Source of the DNA: Prorocentrum cordatum
Lineage: Eukaryota > Sar > Dinophyceae > Prorocentrales > Prorocentraceae
DNA: 64,000 bases
Direction: 5' to 3'
Assembly: GCA_963575745.1 (NCBI GenBank)
Contig: CAUYUJ010017849.1
Coordinates: 659,923-723,922, forward strand
In this document: piece by piece, positions 39,871-49,889 of the stretch
How positions within the stretch are numbered: the first letter of the stretch is position 1
How the letters are laid out: each line of letters begins with the position of its first letter
Position numbers and translations under genes: made by a program
Notes under the pieces: generated by a model
Databases searched by the model: none
Seen by the model: the letters and a program-made list of their open reading frames with translations, nothing else
What the model was told of the DNA's origin: nothing

Positions 39871-39906
39871 CTGCGCGCGCGCGAGATTAATATTTCGCGC
39901 GCGCAG
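39871..39906. repeat. CG-rich hairpin
   Basis: ctgcgcgcgcgcga pairs with tcgcgcgcgcag across a short A+T-rich loop (gattaatatt). Confidence 0.75.
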
Positions 39907-40238
39907 CGGGCTCTAGCACCTTCACGACCTAGAATGGGAACCAGTGCGCGACGGCAGCGCCGATGAATGCCGATCACGCGCCACGCTATGCTATGCGACC
40001 TCACTATTTTAATGTTGCGCGGTGCCCGCAAGCGTGGGAGCACCCGCGGACTGCACTTCTCTGCAGAATTAAGCCGTCGGGTTTCTGGCTGACGGATGGC
40101 ATCCCAGATTACAACACTCACTGAACTGAACGTTTGGAAAAATGATAGTTTTCAAAATGTAGCTCCCGTCTTAGCGCCGCGGACATTCCTACCGCCTTAG
40201 CGCCGCGGACATTCGTAGTTACATGCGTGGACATGATC
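39907..40238. other. Unique spacer with a 19-bp tandem duplication
   Basis: cttagcgccgcggacattc occurs at about 40172 and 40197. No gene is seen. Confidence 0.6.
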
Positions 40239-40500
40239 AAGGTATATCTGTTAATCCAAGATATATATGTTAATCCAAGATATATCTGTTAATCCAATAC
40301 ACATATGTTAATACAATATACATGTTATAATATATGCCATTTTTGCATGTGTCATCATATTTTTTTGCAGTTGCAACATATATATTTAATATATGTTGGC
40401 CCTGTGTCCATCATTGACAACATGATCATATCTGCATTTTTTTGCAGTTGCCGCCATATCTGTATTTTTTTGCAGTTGTAAGGCGCACCTTTAATTCTTA
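40239..40500. repeat. Right A+T-rich subterminal repeats
   Basis: Four copies of atatatctgttaatccaa (period about 22) are followed by three units of atctgcatttttttgcagttg. The cores match those on the left side in inverted orientation. Confidence 0.8.
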
Positions 40501-40529
40501 TAGGTTTAGAACCTCAGGGCCTCGATTAC

Positions 40530-41135
40530 CGAGTGGGGGCGCGGACAGTGGTGGGGACGGTGTTGGTGGGGACAGTGGTGAGGGGATAGCGGGACAGTAG
40601 TGGAGACAGTGGGACAGTGGGACAGTGGTGGGGACGGTGTTGGTGGGGACAGTGGTGGGGACAATGGCGGGAACAGGGGGGGACAGTGGGACAGTGGTGG
40701 TGACGGTGGTGGTGGGGACAGTGGTGTGGGAACAATGGGAATGAGGTGGAAACAGTGGGACAGTGGAGGGTACAATGGTGGTGGGGACAGTGGTGAAGGC
40801 GGTGGCGAGGACGGCGGTGGGACAATTACAGTGGGGACAGAGGTGGGGACAGTGGGGACAGTGGTGGGAACAGTGGGACAGCTCAGTGGGACAGCGGAGG
40901 AGTCAGTGGGACAGTGGGGACAGTGGGGATAGTCGGGCAGTGGTTGGGGCCGTGGAGACAGTGGGGAGAGTGGAACCGTGGTGGGAACAGTTCTGGGGAC
41001 AGCGGGGACAGTGCGACAGTGGTGGGGCCACTGGTGGGGACAGTAGGGGCGGTGATGGAACCAGTGGGGACAGCGGTGGTGAGGACAGTGGTGCTGGGAA
41101 CACCAGTGGGGCATGTGATGCGGACGGTGGTGGGG
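40530..41135. repeat. GTGGGGACA minisatellite
   Basis: Some 600 bp of degenerate gtggggacagtg units of 10-15 bp. Frames give G/D/V or P/T/H strings with no domain. Confidence 0.88.
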
Positions 41136-41188
41136 ACCGGGAGTCGTTTGCTGGCGGTGAGTAGGGGGGGTGGGGGGGGGGGGGGGGC

Positions 41189-41440
41189 GGGGAGAGGGGG
41201 GGTCGAAACGGTAGTGACCCCCCCGGTTTCGGATACGGGACGGGCGGGGGGGGGGAGGGGTCTCGAACGGCCAGTGGCCCCCCCCGGTTTCGAGCGGGGA
41301 AGGGGGGGGGGGGGAGGGGTTAGGGAAGGGGGGGTTTGCCGGGGGAGGGGGGGGGGGGGGGGGAAGGGGTTCCAGCAGGGGGGGGGGGGGATTTTCGGAG
41401 GAAAGGGGGGGATGGGGCGACCCCCGGGTTCCGGAGGAAA
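41189..41440 (-). repeat. Right terminal iterons of the insert
   Basis: Reverse-complement units of the left iteron: cggtagtgacccccccggtt (about 41209), ggccagtggcccccccccgg (about 41269), and weaker forms at 41330, 41390 and 41424 (cccccgggttccgga). G runs separate them. Confidence 0.7.
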
Positions 41441-41455
41441 AGGTTGGCAATTTTC

Positions 41456-41700
41456 CACAGTAAAGCGGCGGTGGATCACGCTCTCTCCGTCATCGCGAGC
41501 GAACAGTCCTTCGAGGGTGAGCTCAAGAGGCTGCTGACCGGTCGTTTCTCTTTCGGGAAATTGCAGATCGGCGAGGCTGAATTCGCGGGAAGGGGCATCA
41601 GGCAGCAGTCCGACGGGCGGATCCAGATCGACCAGGAGAAATATACTGGAGCACGTCAGGGCCATGCGAGTCGAGGAGGTACGTGCTAAGTCCCCCAGGG
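41456..41700 (+). pseudogene. Copia reverse transcriptase, C-terminal part
   Basis: Resumes the RT after the insert: AAVDHALSVIASEQSFEGEL, KRLLTGRFSFGKLQIGEAEF, AGRGIRQQSDGRIQIDQEKY, the usual Copia FGKW/GEFAGR/QEKY blocks. The frame breaks near 41690. Confidence 0.8.
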
Positions 41701-42776
41701 ACCTTCTGGACGATCGGGAACTCAGGGACTTCCGGGGTCTCGTGGCCAAGATCCTTTGGGCGGCCCGCCAATCTCGACGTTGAGCGCTGAATGTCCGAAC
41801 GTCATCGTGGCCTCTGCTCTGATGGTTAATCAAGTCGCTCGCCACCTACGCAGCACCGCCTGCTCGTGTCTGACGATCTGGCCATTGGACATGAGCGCCG
41901 TGACCATGGCCGCCTGCAGCGGCGCCGGGGGTCCCGGGCCGCGAAGAAAGACGGCGCTCAAGGAGGGTGGCTGGTGATGCTCGGGGACTCCCGGATGAAA
42001 GACAACCGTCGTTCCCGGGTGCCTCTCCTGTCTTGGAGAAGCCAGGGGCTTCGTCGAGTGGTCTCGTCCACGCTCTCTGCGGAGACGTTGAGCCTCTCCG
42101 CGGCTCTCGCCGAGGGGCAGTGGCTCTGGCTCGTTTTCCGGGACGCTTTGTATCGGGATGTCTGGGGGCCCGAGTGGTGGGGCACAGCAGCGGCCTGCCC
42201 GTTCGCCGTGGCCATGGTAGACGAGCGTGCCATCGCCAAGGCCTCCGAGGGCGTCGCAGTCGTTGATGCGAAGTCGCTCTTCGACACGCTGTCGAACAGT
42301 GGAGGAGCCAAGGCAGACTGTCTGAATGCCATCGAGATGGCGATCGTCACGGGCGCTGCGATGGCCGATGGCACTGTCGCGCGTTGGGTTCTTCATTGCA
42401 GGATGCCAGCAGATAGCATGACCAAGATCGACCCAAGCCGGGGCAATTTTGCATTGACCGACCTGATGCACCGAGGAATGCTGGCGTTGATCGACGAGTC
42501 CGGTTCCCTGGGCGAGCGCTCTCTCAACCAAGCGTTGAAGTCGCGGACCCGCAACGTGTCTCGGAGAGCCTTGCAGTCGGAGGAATCCGAGGTGTCAGCA
42601 GCCAGCCCAGAGGTGGAGGAGGTCGAGGAGGCAGGAGGAGGAGGGCCGCGTGCCGCCAGGATTGCTTGGCGAGAGCCCGTGGAGGCGGAGGGAAATCCGA
42701 GCCCAGTGCCCTCCGATCCGACCAGGGGGCCGTCGGGAGCTCGGGGGGGAGGTGGGGAGGGCGGGCGTCGCCGCTA
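41700..42776 (+). CDS. Copia RNase H domain frame
   Basis: RNase H removes RNA from the RNA-DNA hybrid. The open frame (in phase from about 41866 to TAG) shows LLSWRSQGLRRVVSSTLSAE with the glutamate in STLSAE, VAVVDAKSLFDTLSN with the aspartate, and PADSMTKIDPSRG with the last aspartate, all at the usual Copia spacing. The first part (41700-41865) is shifted. The tail after 42600 is E/G/R-rich. ATG at 41891 and 41977 are in frame, but no independent gene start is implied. This is the best preserved enzymatic domain of the element. Confidence 0.8.
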
Positions 42777-42817
42777 GGGCCCTCTTGGCCAGTTTCAAGG
42801 TGAGACCTCTTGGGGCA

Positions 42818-42833
42818 CTAAAGTGGGGGGCGC
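42818..42833 (+). promoter_or_regulatory. Polypurine tract before the 3' LTR
   Basis: ctaaagtggggggcgc lies directly before the LTR start TGTCTG, the usual place of the plus-strand primer. Confidence 0.6.
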
Positions 42834-43058
42834 TGTCTGATAGATTCCCATCTCCCATGTCCCAGGAGGTCCCCAGAGTTGTTTCAGTGAGTTTCCAATA
42901 GTATAGTCACGTTGCCGGGCGCATGCTTAGCATTCAAGAGTTTGCAGCCGCGTGGCCCAGGTGCGCGTTTCAGGAAAAGTAGCGGGTGGGATATCGACCC
43001 GCTCCCGCGTCGCCGTCCAGCCTCTCTCTGTTCCCCCGTTCCAAGACGGCCGTTCACA
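42834..43058 (+). repeat. 3' LTR of the Copia element
   Basis: 225 bp from TGTCTGATAG to TTCACA, the same length as the 5' LTR with about 25 substitutions and no indel. Confidence 0.92.
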
Positions 43059-44060
43059 CCTCCTCATCCTTGTCCTGTCCCTCCCCCCCTAGACCCCAAT
43101 GTAGTTGATTGATGATCAGCGCAAGCAGGTTGACTCACGGAATTCGGGGCCCAAACTTCGTGGGAGTCCCAGGGGCCTCCGACATGGGTTCGTTGGATTC
43201 GGCTGCGCCGCGAAACTCCTCGGACAAGGCTGCGGTTCTAGCCTGTTTCTGTTGTGTGTCGTGGCGTGGGCGCAGGCGACTCATCGGTAACAGGGGCCGA
43301 CCTGTGCGGCTTGGAGACGCGCGCCCCAGCCATCCCAGAAAATCCCAAACCTTTTGTTTTCAACGTCGAACCTCGACTTTTGGACGAGAGAAGCCTCCAG
43401 AGCTGGAGGATGAAGGAATTCAGAATCGAGGTCGAGGCTCTGCTTTGGAGGTTTTCGACCCCGTGATATCGATAGGCTGGCGCGCACCCCCCGAAGCACG
43501 TGAGCCCTGGTCCCTCGGAGGATCTAGTTGGCGAAGGCGTCTCGACAGGGACTGGCGCCCTGAGACGTGCCTCAGTAGGAATTGGCCCCTGGGGAGGCGT
43601 TTCGACGGGAGTTCCGGTGGGTGGACAAAAAGTGTCCACACCCATTGCGCCAATTTGATACGACATCGAACGGCGTCGAACAGTTACCCATGTAACCACA
43701 TGTATATTGCAATTGTCGTTGCCATCATGCCTGATTGTCTTCACGCCGTCGGCGTGGACACTTTTTGTCTGGGCACCGTCGCGCTTCTGTGCTTTCCGTG
43801 GTGTCTAGGCTCCCGCTTGCCAGCACGACCAGTGCGATGGTGGCTTGAATTTGCAGGTTGGAAGTTTTTTGGCGGAGCCGTTTGTAACGGGTTGTAGGGT
43901 GGCCAGTACACGGGGTTTCTTTCTTAACCGAGGAAGCCGAAGAAAAACCGAGGGAAAACCAAAGCGAGGAAAAACCCAAACCGAGGAAAAACCCAACTGA
44001 GGAACATACGGGGAAATAAACAGAAGAGAGTCCACGGCTTGGTTTAGCTTTTTCTTTCGG
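43059..44060. other. Gene-poor region with a MITE-like hairpin
   Basis: G+C-moderate sequence. The minus-strand frame 43238-43744 and the plus frame 43109-43897 look equally random. It holds the 16-bp inverted pair at 43624-43769 and an aaaaaccgag(g)aaaa-type repeat around 43930-44000. Confidence 0.5.
43624..43769. mobile_element. 146-bp MITE-like element with perfect 16-bp inverted ends
   Basis: gacaaaaagtgtccac (43624-43639) and its exact reverse complement gtggacactttttgtc (43754-43769) enclose about 114 bp of lower-G+C sequence. Confidence 0.7.
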
Positions 44061-44212
44061 TTTGTTTTTCATCGGTGTGGCTTTTTCCTCGGTTAGGGGG
44101 GGTCTCCCATCACACGCACGAAGGGGGGAGGATTGTGCCTGGACCCTACCACCCTATGCCCTCCCACCCGACCCTTCGTGCCTAGGGTCTCGGGCAAGGT
44201 GGTTCCTCGCGA

Positions 44213-44245
<33 letters not shown>

Positions 44246-44760
44246 GAGGAGGAAGAGGAGGAGGAGGAGGAGGAGGAAGGAGGAGGAGGAGGAGGAGGAG
44301 GAGGAGGAGGAGAAGGAGGAGGAGGAGAAGGACGATGAGGGGGAGGCGATGTAAATTAGAGTGAGAGGGCTGAAACCGACGGTCATCCCGGGTCCATGGA
44401 GTGCGTGGCTGAAGTGGAATTCGCGATGCGGATTCTTTTGTTGTTGTTGTTGTGTTGTTGTTGTTGTGTGGTTGGTGTTGTTGGTGTTGTTGGTGTTGTT
44501 GTTGTTGTTGGATTGTGAGGGATTGTGATTGTGATTGTGATTGTTGTTTTGTTGTTGTTGTGTTGGTGTTGTGTTGGTGTTGTTGTTGTGTTGTGTGGTT
44601 TGTTGGGTGCTTGTGTGTTGTGTTGTTGTTGTGTGGTTGTTGGTTGTGGTGTTGTTGTTGTGTTTGTTGTTGTTGTTTGTGTTTGTTGTTTGTGTTTGTG
44701 TTGTGTTTGTTGTTTTGTGTTTGTTGTTGTTGTTTGTTGTTTGTTGTGTCGTCGTCCAAC
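44061..44760. repeat. GGA tract and TTG tract
   Basis: GGA/AGG units at about 44220-44340, then 330 bp of ttg/tgtt units (44425-44755). Frames give N/T or L/V/C strings only. Confidence 0.9.
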
Positions 44761-45830
44761 CCGCGACCCGCCCCGCGACACACCCGCGACCCAACTCCGC
44801 GACCCACCCCGCGGAACCCAACCCGAGACCCACCCCGCGACCCCACCCGCGACACACCCCGGACCCGTCCGCGACCCACCCCGAGACCCCTCCCGGACGA
44901 CCCACCCGCTACCACCGGCGACCCACCCGCGACCACTCGCGACCCACCCGTGACCCACCCGCGACCCACCCCGCGACCCTCCGCGACCCACCCGCGACCC
45001 ACCCGCGAACCACCGCGACCCACCCGCGACCCACCTGACACTCACCCCGCGACCCACCCAAAATTTTCGGCGCCTGCGGCAGGTTTCTTTTGCATTCGTT
45101 CCAGGTGGAGAACCTGCGACACACCAGCGACCCAAACCGCGTCCGCGACCCACCCGCGACCCACCGCGACCCACCCGCGACCCACCCGCGACGCACCCCG
45201 CGACCCACCCAAAATTTTCGGCGCCTGCGGCGGGCTTCTTTGGCATTCGTCCCAGGTGGAGAACCTGCGACCCACCCGCGACCCAATCCGCGTTCAGTGT
45301 ACAAATCAAAATTGTCAGCGCCTGCGGCGGGCTGTTTTTGAATTCCTTCCAGGTGGAGGTGGAGAGCCCGCGACCCACCCGCAACCCAAACTACGTTCTT
45401 GAACAAGCCAAAACTTCGGCGCTTGCGGCGGGTTTCTTTTGCAGTCGTTCCAGGTGGAGAACCTGCGACCCAAACCGCATTCAGTGTACAAATCAAAATG
45501 TTCGGCGCCTGCGGCGGGCTGTTTTTGAATTTCTCCCAGGTGGAGGTGGAGAGCCCGCAACCCACCCGCGACCCAAGCTACGTTCACTGAACAAGCCAAA
45601 AATTCGGCGCCTGCGGCGAGCTGTTTTTGCGTTTGTTCCGGGTGGCCCACCAGCGATCCCCCCCGCGCTGAACTTGTCAGAGCACGCAAATCGGCGCCTG
45701 CGGCGGGCTTGCTCGCATTGCTTTGGGAAAGCGCCCTCGTGCCATTCCCCCCGTCCGGCCCACGTTGACTCTACAACAGCACATCGGCGCCTGCGGCGGG
45801 GCTGTGTCTGAACACGTCCATTGACAATCC
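44756..45830. repeat. Array of cgacccaccc and ggcgcctgcggcgggct units
   Basis: First about 300 bp of cgacccacccg decamers, then eight units carrying ggcgcctgcggcgggc near 45069, 45220, 45319, 45418, 45504, 45606, 45692 and 45785 (spacing 86-151). Most units add attcgttccaggtgga and cgacccacc. On the minus strand each unit yields a RRRRKF or PPQAPK peptide, but frames change between units, so no protein is implied. Confidence 0.85.
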
Positions 45831-46215
45831 AGCTGCCTACTGCAATTCGGCATCCGTGCCCAAAGCCTGGGTTCAGGGGAAGCTGCCTCAAGGCGCCCAC
45901 AATTAAGGTGCCTCGGGGCGCTCAAGCACCCTCCTGAGGGGGGCGTCCACGAACCCTACCACACAGCACGCCAGCGCCGCACAAGCGCGGCGGCGGATTT
46001 TGCATGCCGTCTGAGCCCCCCAGGACCTCTTCAAGCTCCGCTCATCCACACCAACCCATCCAGCAACTTCACCCTGGCGAGTTGCCTGGACCAGAGAAAT
46101 CGGGGAGCATTCAGTGGAACAAAGGATTGGTTTGCCGTTATCTTGATAAATAAGGGCGAGGCAGGGGAGTAAACAGGGGACGAGGAGGACGCGGAAGAAG
46201 AGAGGATGTAAGGAG
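45831..46215. other. No supported gene
   Basis: Ordinary composition without clear frames or repeats. Confidence 0.4.
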
Positions 46216-46924
46216 AATGCGGAGAACGAGGAGGAGGAGGAGAAGGAGGAGGAAGAGGAGGAGGAGGAGGAGGAGGAGGAGGAGGAGGAGGGGGACGAGG
46301 AACATCAAGAGGTGCGAGGCGGAGCAGGCGAGACAGTCCGAGGGCCACCTGGCAGGCGAGACACCGGAGGGTCACGAGGTCCGCCGGCTCGACGCCCGCG
46401 TCGCCCGCGCCCGCCCCCTCACTCTTATCCGCAATTGCGGGGTGCTACGTATGGAGGTGAACTCTTCCTGCTCCTCGTCCTCCCCTCTGCTCCTTCATCA
46501 GTCCTTCCCCTTTCCTCCCCTGCTCCTACGCCGGCCCCCTTCGGGGGCCAGTATGTTTGGATCAGGGGGTGGCTGCGTCTCTGGCGTAGGCACACGGAGC
46601 CAGGTTCTTTGCGGCCCCTCTCTCCTCCCTCCCTCCTCCTCCTCCTCCTGCCTCTGTTTCTTGCTCACTCCCATTGTGTACTCCAGAAGGACGTCCGAGA
46701 GCAGAGCTTCCGAACACCTCCAGATTCGACGTCGGGCGAGAGGGGGCGACGGGGCAAAGGAGGGGCACGAAGTCTGCTGCGCGCACCTGATTTCGGCCTC
46801 GCCGCCAGGCGCTTTCCCCGAAACAACAGCGCCTCTGGCGCCGTGAGCCGTCGGGAAGCCCAGCTACGGCAGCTGATTCGCTAATCCCCCTCTGCAGCCC
46901 CCTCCCTTTTCTTCCGACCCGACA
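46216..46924. other. GGA tract and possible exon fragment
   Basis: GGA units to about 46295 are followed by a protein-like stretch in one frame (KRCEAEQARQSEGHLAGETP, about 46308-46430). A CCT patch lies at 46625-46650. An exon of a host gene is possible, but donor and acceptor are not convincing. Confidence 0.3.
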
Positions 46925-47085
46925 GGCTCCCTCGGAGATGGCGGGAAGGGCAGGACATGGCCAACCTCATGGGCGTGGGGGGCTCGGATGCCAGGCAGGG
47001 CCCCGCGGAGAAGAGACCATCCGTGGCCGCCAAGGTGCCGGAGTGCAAGGCGCGGCCTCTGCCGGAGACGGGAGGGCAGGGAGAG
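46923..47085 (+). CDS. Possible isolated exon, unknown gene
   Basis: A pyrimidine tract ends in the acceptor gacccgacag (to 46922). The following frame reads GQDMANLMGVGGSDARQGPA and EKRPSVAAKVPECKARPLPE. The composition is protein-like, but the segment is short, the donor is not defined and no family is recognised. Confidence 0.3.
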
Positions 47086-47860
47086 GATGGGTGGGTGGCG
47101 GGGGGGGGAAGGGAGGAGTCGGAGGAGGGGCAGTCACAACGACGGCGGCCCTCCCGTGCGTTTTTCGTCCTCTTCGGGCCTCCAGGAGGCTTCTCGATGC
47201 CACGGCTGGATCCGCCTCGAAAACTGGGTCAAGATGGACCTCAGGAGGGGTCCAGTGACTGATTCTGAGCGGTTTTAGGCCGGGTAGGATCGCCGCCGTT
47301 GCCTCAACTGGCCCTTTTTTGGAGGAGGAGGAGGAGGAGAAGGAGGAGGAGGAGGAGGAGGAGGAAGAGGAGGAGGAGGGAAAGGGGAGGAGGAAAGGGA
47401 GGAGGGGAGGAGGAAGGAGAGGAGGAGGAAGGGATGAGGAAATGGAGGAGGAACGAGAGGGGGAAAGGGAGGAGGAAAAGGAGGAGCAACGGGATGAGGA
47501 AAGGGAGGAGGAAAGGGAGGAGGAAAGGGAGGAGGAAAGGGAGGAGGAAAGGGAGGAGGAGAAGGAGGAGGAGGAGGAGGAGGAGGAGGGGGGAGCACGG
47601 GAGGGAAGGAGGCTTCTGGGAGCTCCGGACCCTTTACCCACCTGTTTTCCAAGTGTTCGGGGTCTTTCTCGGACGAGGGAAGACACACGCCTCCTTGCAC
47701 TCCGATGGGGCGCCCGGCGGGTTGCCCAACCTGTTGTCCGACACCCATTCTTGGGTAGTCGAAGGCCAGCCGGTCAGTTTGGATTGAGGTGCCGGGGCCA
47801 ATCTGGCATCAGTCTCCTATGAATTCCTTTCCGGCGCCAGTCCAGCGCAGCCTAGTCTGA
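47086..47860. repeat. Dispersed repeat copy and GGA tract
   Basis: A copy of the ggctggatccgcctcgaaa family lies at about 47170-47245. GGA/GGAAA units fill 47318-47592, including gaggaaaggg repeated seven times. The rest is unique with no gene. Confidence 0.75.
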
Positions 47861-47910
47861 TGCTGACCTTTTCAATTTGGTTTTCTTGCCCGCCATCTTC
47901 TTTCGTGTGT

Positions 47911-48011
47911 ATGGTTTGCGGCCGTCTGGCTGTATGGTTTGCGGCCGTCTGGCTGTCTGTGGAGCGTTTGCCGCTGAGCAATTGGCAATTGCTCAGCGGC
48001 AAACGCTCCAC
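47911..48011. repeat. 23-bp tandem pair followed by perfect 26-bp hairpin
   Basis: atggtttgcggccgtctggct starts at 47911 and 47934. Then gtggagcgtttgccgctgag (47959 onward, 26-bp arm to 47984) is followed after one base by its exact reverse complement (47986-48011). It sits just beyond the 3' part of the minus-strand LINE. Confidence 0.88.
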
Positions 48012-48351
48012 AAGACAGGCAAAACCAGAGACCCAGCCCCAGGTCAAACCTCAAATTGTAGCTTTCGTGAGCGTACCCCCCCGAGATGTGCACCATGCGC
48101 CCAGGAGGAGGCTGACGAATATCACAATTACGCTTAAGTAAGTCGAAACATGGTGAGCTCAGCCACTCGCCTTTCCTCGCGAGTGAGGTCGACCCCAAAC
48201 AGCGCGAACGACTACGACCATCGTCTTTGAGACAGTGCTGCGACGCAAAGGAAGCGCAAGCACTCGCTCAGGGAGGACGCACAACTTGGGAGCTACGACG
48301 CTTTCGTCTAGAGCCCTCCTGCTTGGCAATCAGCTCCTCAGCCTGTACTGC

Positions 48352-49333
48352 TTATAGCGTGCTCTGCAATATACGCATGCGCACAACAAACGCCTTGTGC
48401 TCTACCTGTGCAATGCGCGCGCGAACAGCCTCTGGGAGACGGGCCTGATCTGCGCCCAGGCCCGCAAAAGTGTCGGCAACACTATTACCGAGGACGAGAA
48501 GGGGGTGCTTCGAGGTGCGAAGCTGCTCAGCATTCTGATGCGAGTGTACAAACAACACGGTGCAACAGACACTAAGCCTACTGCGCATGACCTCCCCGAT
48601 TCGCCACCACAGATCTGCGTCATTACCGACGGGCTGGTCTCCACCGCTGGCTGTGCCAGCCATCAAAGACGGACGAATGATCTGTCACATATACTATATA
48701 CCCCTGGCTCTCTCTCAAGGCTACCCACAGCGAATACAATTCTCCACGAGCAACAGTCTGACGAGGTCCTGGGAGGGACCCCCATATGCCAACCGTGAGT
48801 TCTATGGAGGGGTCGAGATGTTGATACGCTGCCAGCCCTAGACCGACTCGGCGCAGGTGGGGATGGTGCGTCTCCTTACCTCCGTTGGCGTCTCCGAAAA
48901 CGAATACGGGGTTAGCAGCGGCCCCGCATCCAAAACTTACAAACTCATTGTCCGTACTGGTCCAGCTCTCGGTGCTACAAGGGGGAGGTATCGCGGTCCA
49001 ACTCCGTGGGATCAAACCTCGAGTCCAAAAGCATTCCGCTGCCTCCCCGCACGCGTAAGCCTGCTGACTGAACTCGTCACTCATGGTATAGATTGGGTGT
49101 TCCCGCTTACCGTCGCACCCCCAAATACGATGAAAATTTGATTTTGGACAGTTCTGACATCTCGGGCATTCAGTGGAAATCGATTGCTTACACCTGGTCT
49201 GACGACGAAGACGTGGCCACGACGCTCCTGCTGCTGCTGCCAAGAGAAGTCCTGCTAGCCTCCGTCCTCCTGGTGCTTGCCCGAGTTGCCCGAACAACTT
49301 ACGGAAATAATAATTGCCCACCCCGTCTTGCAT
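48352..49333 (-). pseudogene. LINE RNase H domain (two frames)
   Basis: The upstream frame (49333-48623) ends in PVFVFGDANGG, GSLPGPRQTVARGELYSLWV and GYIVYVTDHSSVFDGWH, the D, E and D positions of RNase H. A shift near 48640 continues NDADLWWRIGEVMRSR, LFVHSHQNAE and LGNSVADTFAGLGAD, the closing His and Asp blocks. The N-terminal part carries a CPRCQNCPK-like zinc segment typical between RT and RNase H. Confidence 0.75.
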
Positions 49334-49889
49334 TCCAGATCCTCCGAAGTGCTCCGAAGCGGCCCTCCAGAGTTGCTGCTGAATTGTGCCCTGGAACGCA
49401 GCGTAAAAAAAGCTTCTGGGGCGTCCACTGCCAGGTGTCCTGTGAGCGTTTCGAGCTTGAAATCCCAGCTGCTGGTATTATCTGGAATGCTCCATGACGA
49501 GGGGGTGTCGGGATGCCACCCTGCATTCAAAAGATAGTTGATCACGGCGCCCTGTGGACCTCGAATGTGTCGACAGCGACGGGCAGCAGACATGTCCCGA
49601 AACTCCTGGACCATGGTAGCCCACGTCCGCTGCGCCCCTGCTCGGATGCTAACCTGGGAGGCCCAAGACGCAATCCACATGCGAAGGGTGCTGATGGGGA
49701 GCTTGTAGGCGGGGTCCCTATCGGCTGCGCACAGATCCAGAACGGTAGTCAAACAACGCCCTTTGAGCAGTGGAACACATGAGTTGGCCAACTGGCGACG
49801 AACGTGAACCATCTGCCCACCCCAGACTCCGTGAAGCTGGTGGGCATATAATCCAGCTGACTGTGCCCCCTGCAACTCCAACCGCGAAG

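Larger units (their letters stand above)
23340..41440. mobile_element. 18-kb composite insert inside the Copia RT, inverted G-rich ends
   Basis: RT sequence is present immediately on both sides. Near the borders, units of the form gaaaaccgggggggtcacta plus ggttcgaaccc occur on the left (23341, 23395, 23520), and reverse complements of the same unit (cggtagtgacccccccggtt) occur on the right (41209 onward, with weaker copies to 41435). Inside these lie A+T-rich subterminal repeats at 23810-24100 and 40240-40500, sharing ttttttgca-type cores in inverted orientation. Between them are eight coding units separated by GATGAGTTTCC clusters. No standard transposase is recognised, although unit 32591-34782 is a candidate. 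Alternatives are several nested insertions or an assembly join; the 100-N gap lies inside. Confidence 0.6.
16366..43058 (+). mobile_element. Ty1/Copia LTR retrotransposon, decayed, split by an 18-kb insert
   Basis: Two 225-bp direct repeats with TG...CA ends bracket gag, protease, integrase, RT and RNase H in that order, which is the Copia order (integrase before RT). A primer-binding site adjoins the 5' LTR and a G-rich polypurine stretch precedes the 3' LTR. I count about 25 differences between the LTRs (about 89% identity), so the insertion is old. Frameshifts break every domain, and the RT motif-A aspartate and one aspartate of the YxDD box are gone, so the copy is inactive. The bases flanking it share cctc (4 bp), but the site is low-complexity. 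Without the insert the element would be about 8.6 kb. Confidence 0.88.

Noticed and set aside
23336-41448. tggc as target-site duplication of the insert
   Set aside because: tggc occurs at both borders, but the right copy is separated from the last recognisable iteron by several bases and four bases is too short to trust.
44383-45384. Long N/T-rich and G/W-rich minus-strand proteins
   Set aside because: They translate the TTG tract and the cgacccaccc array; frames change between units.
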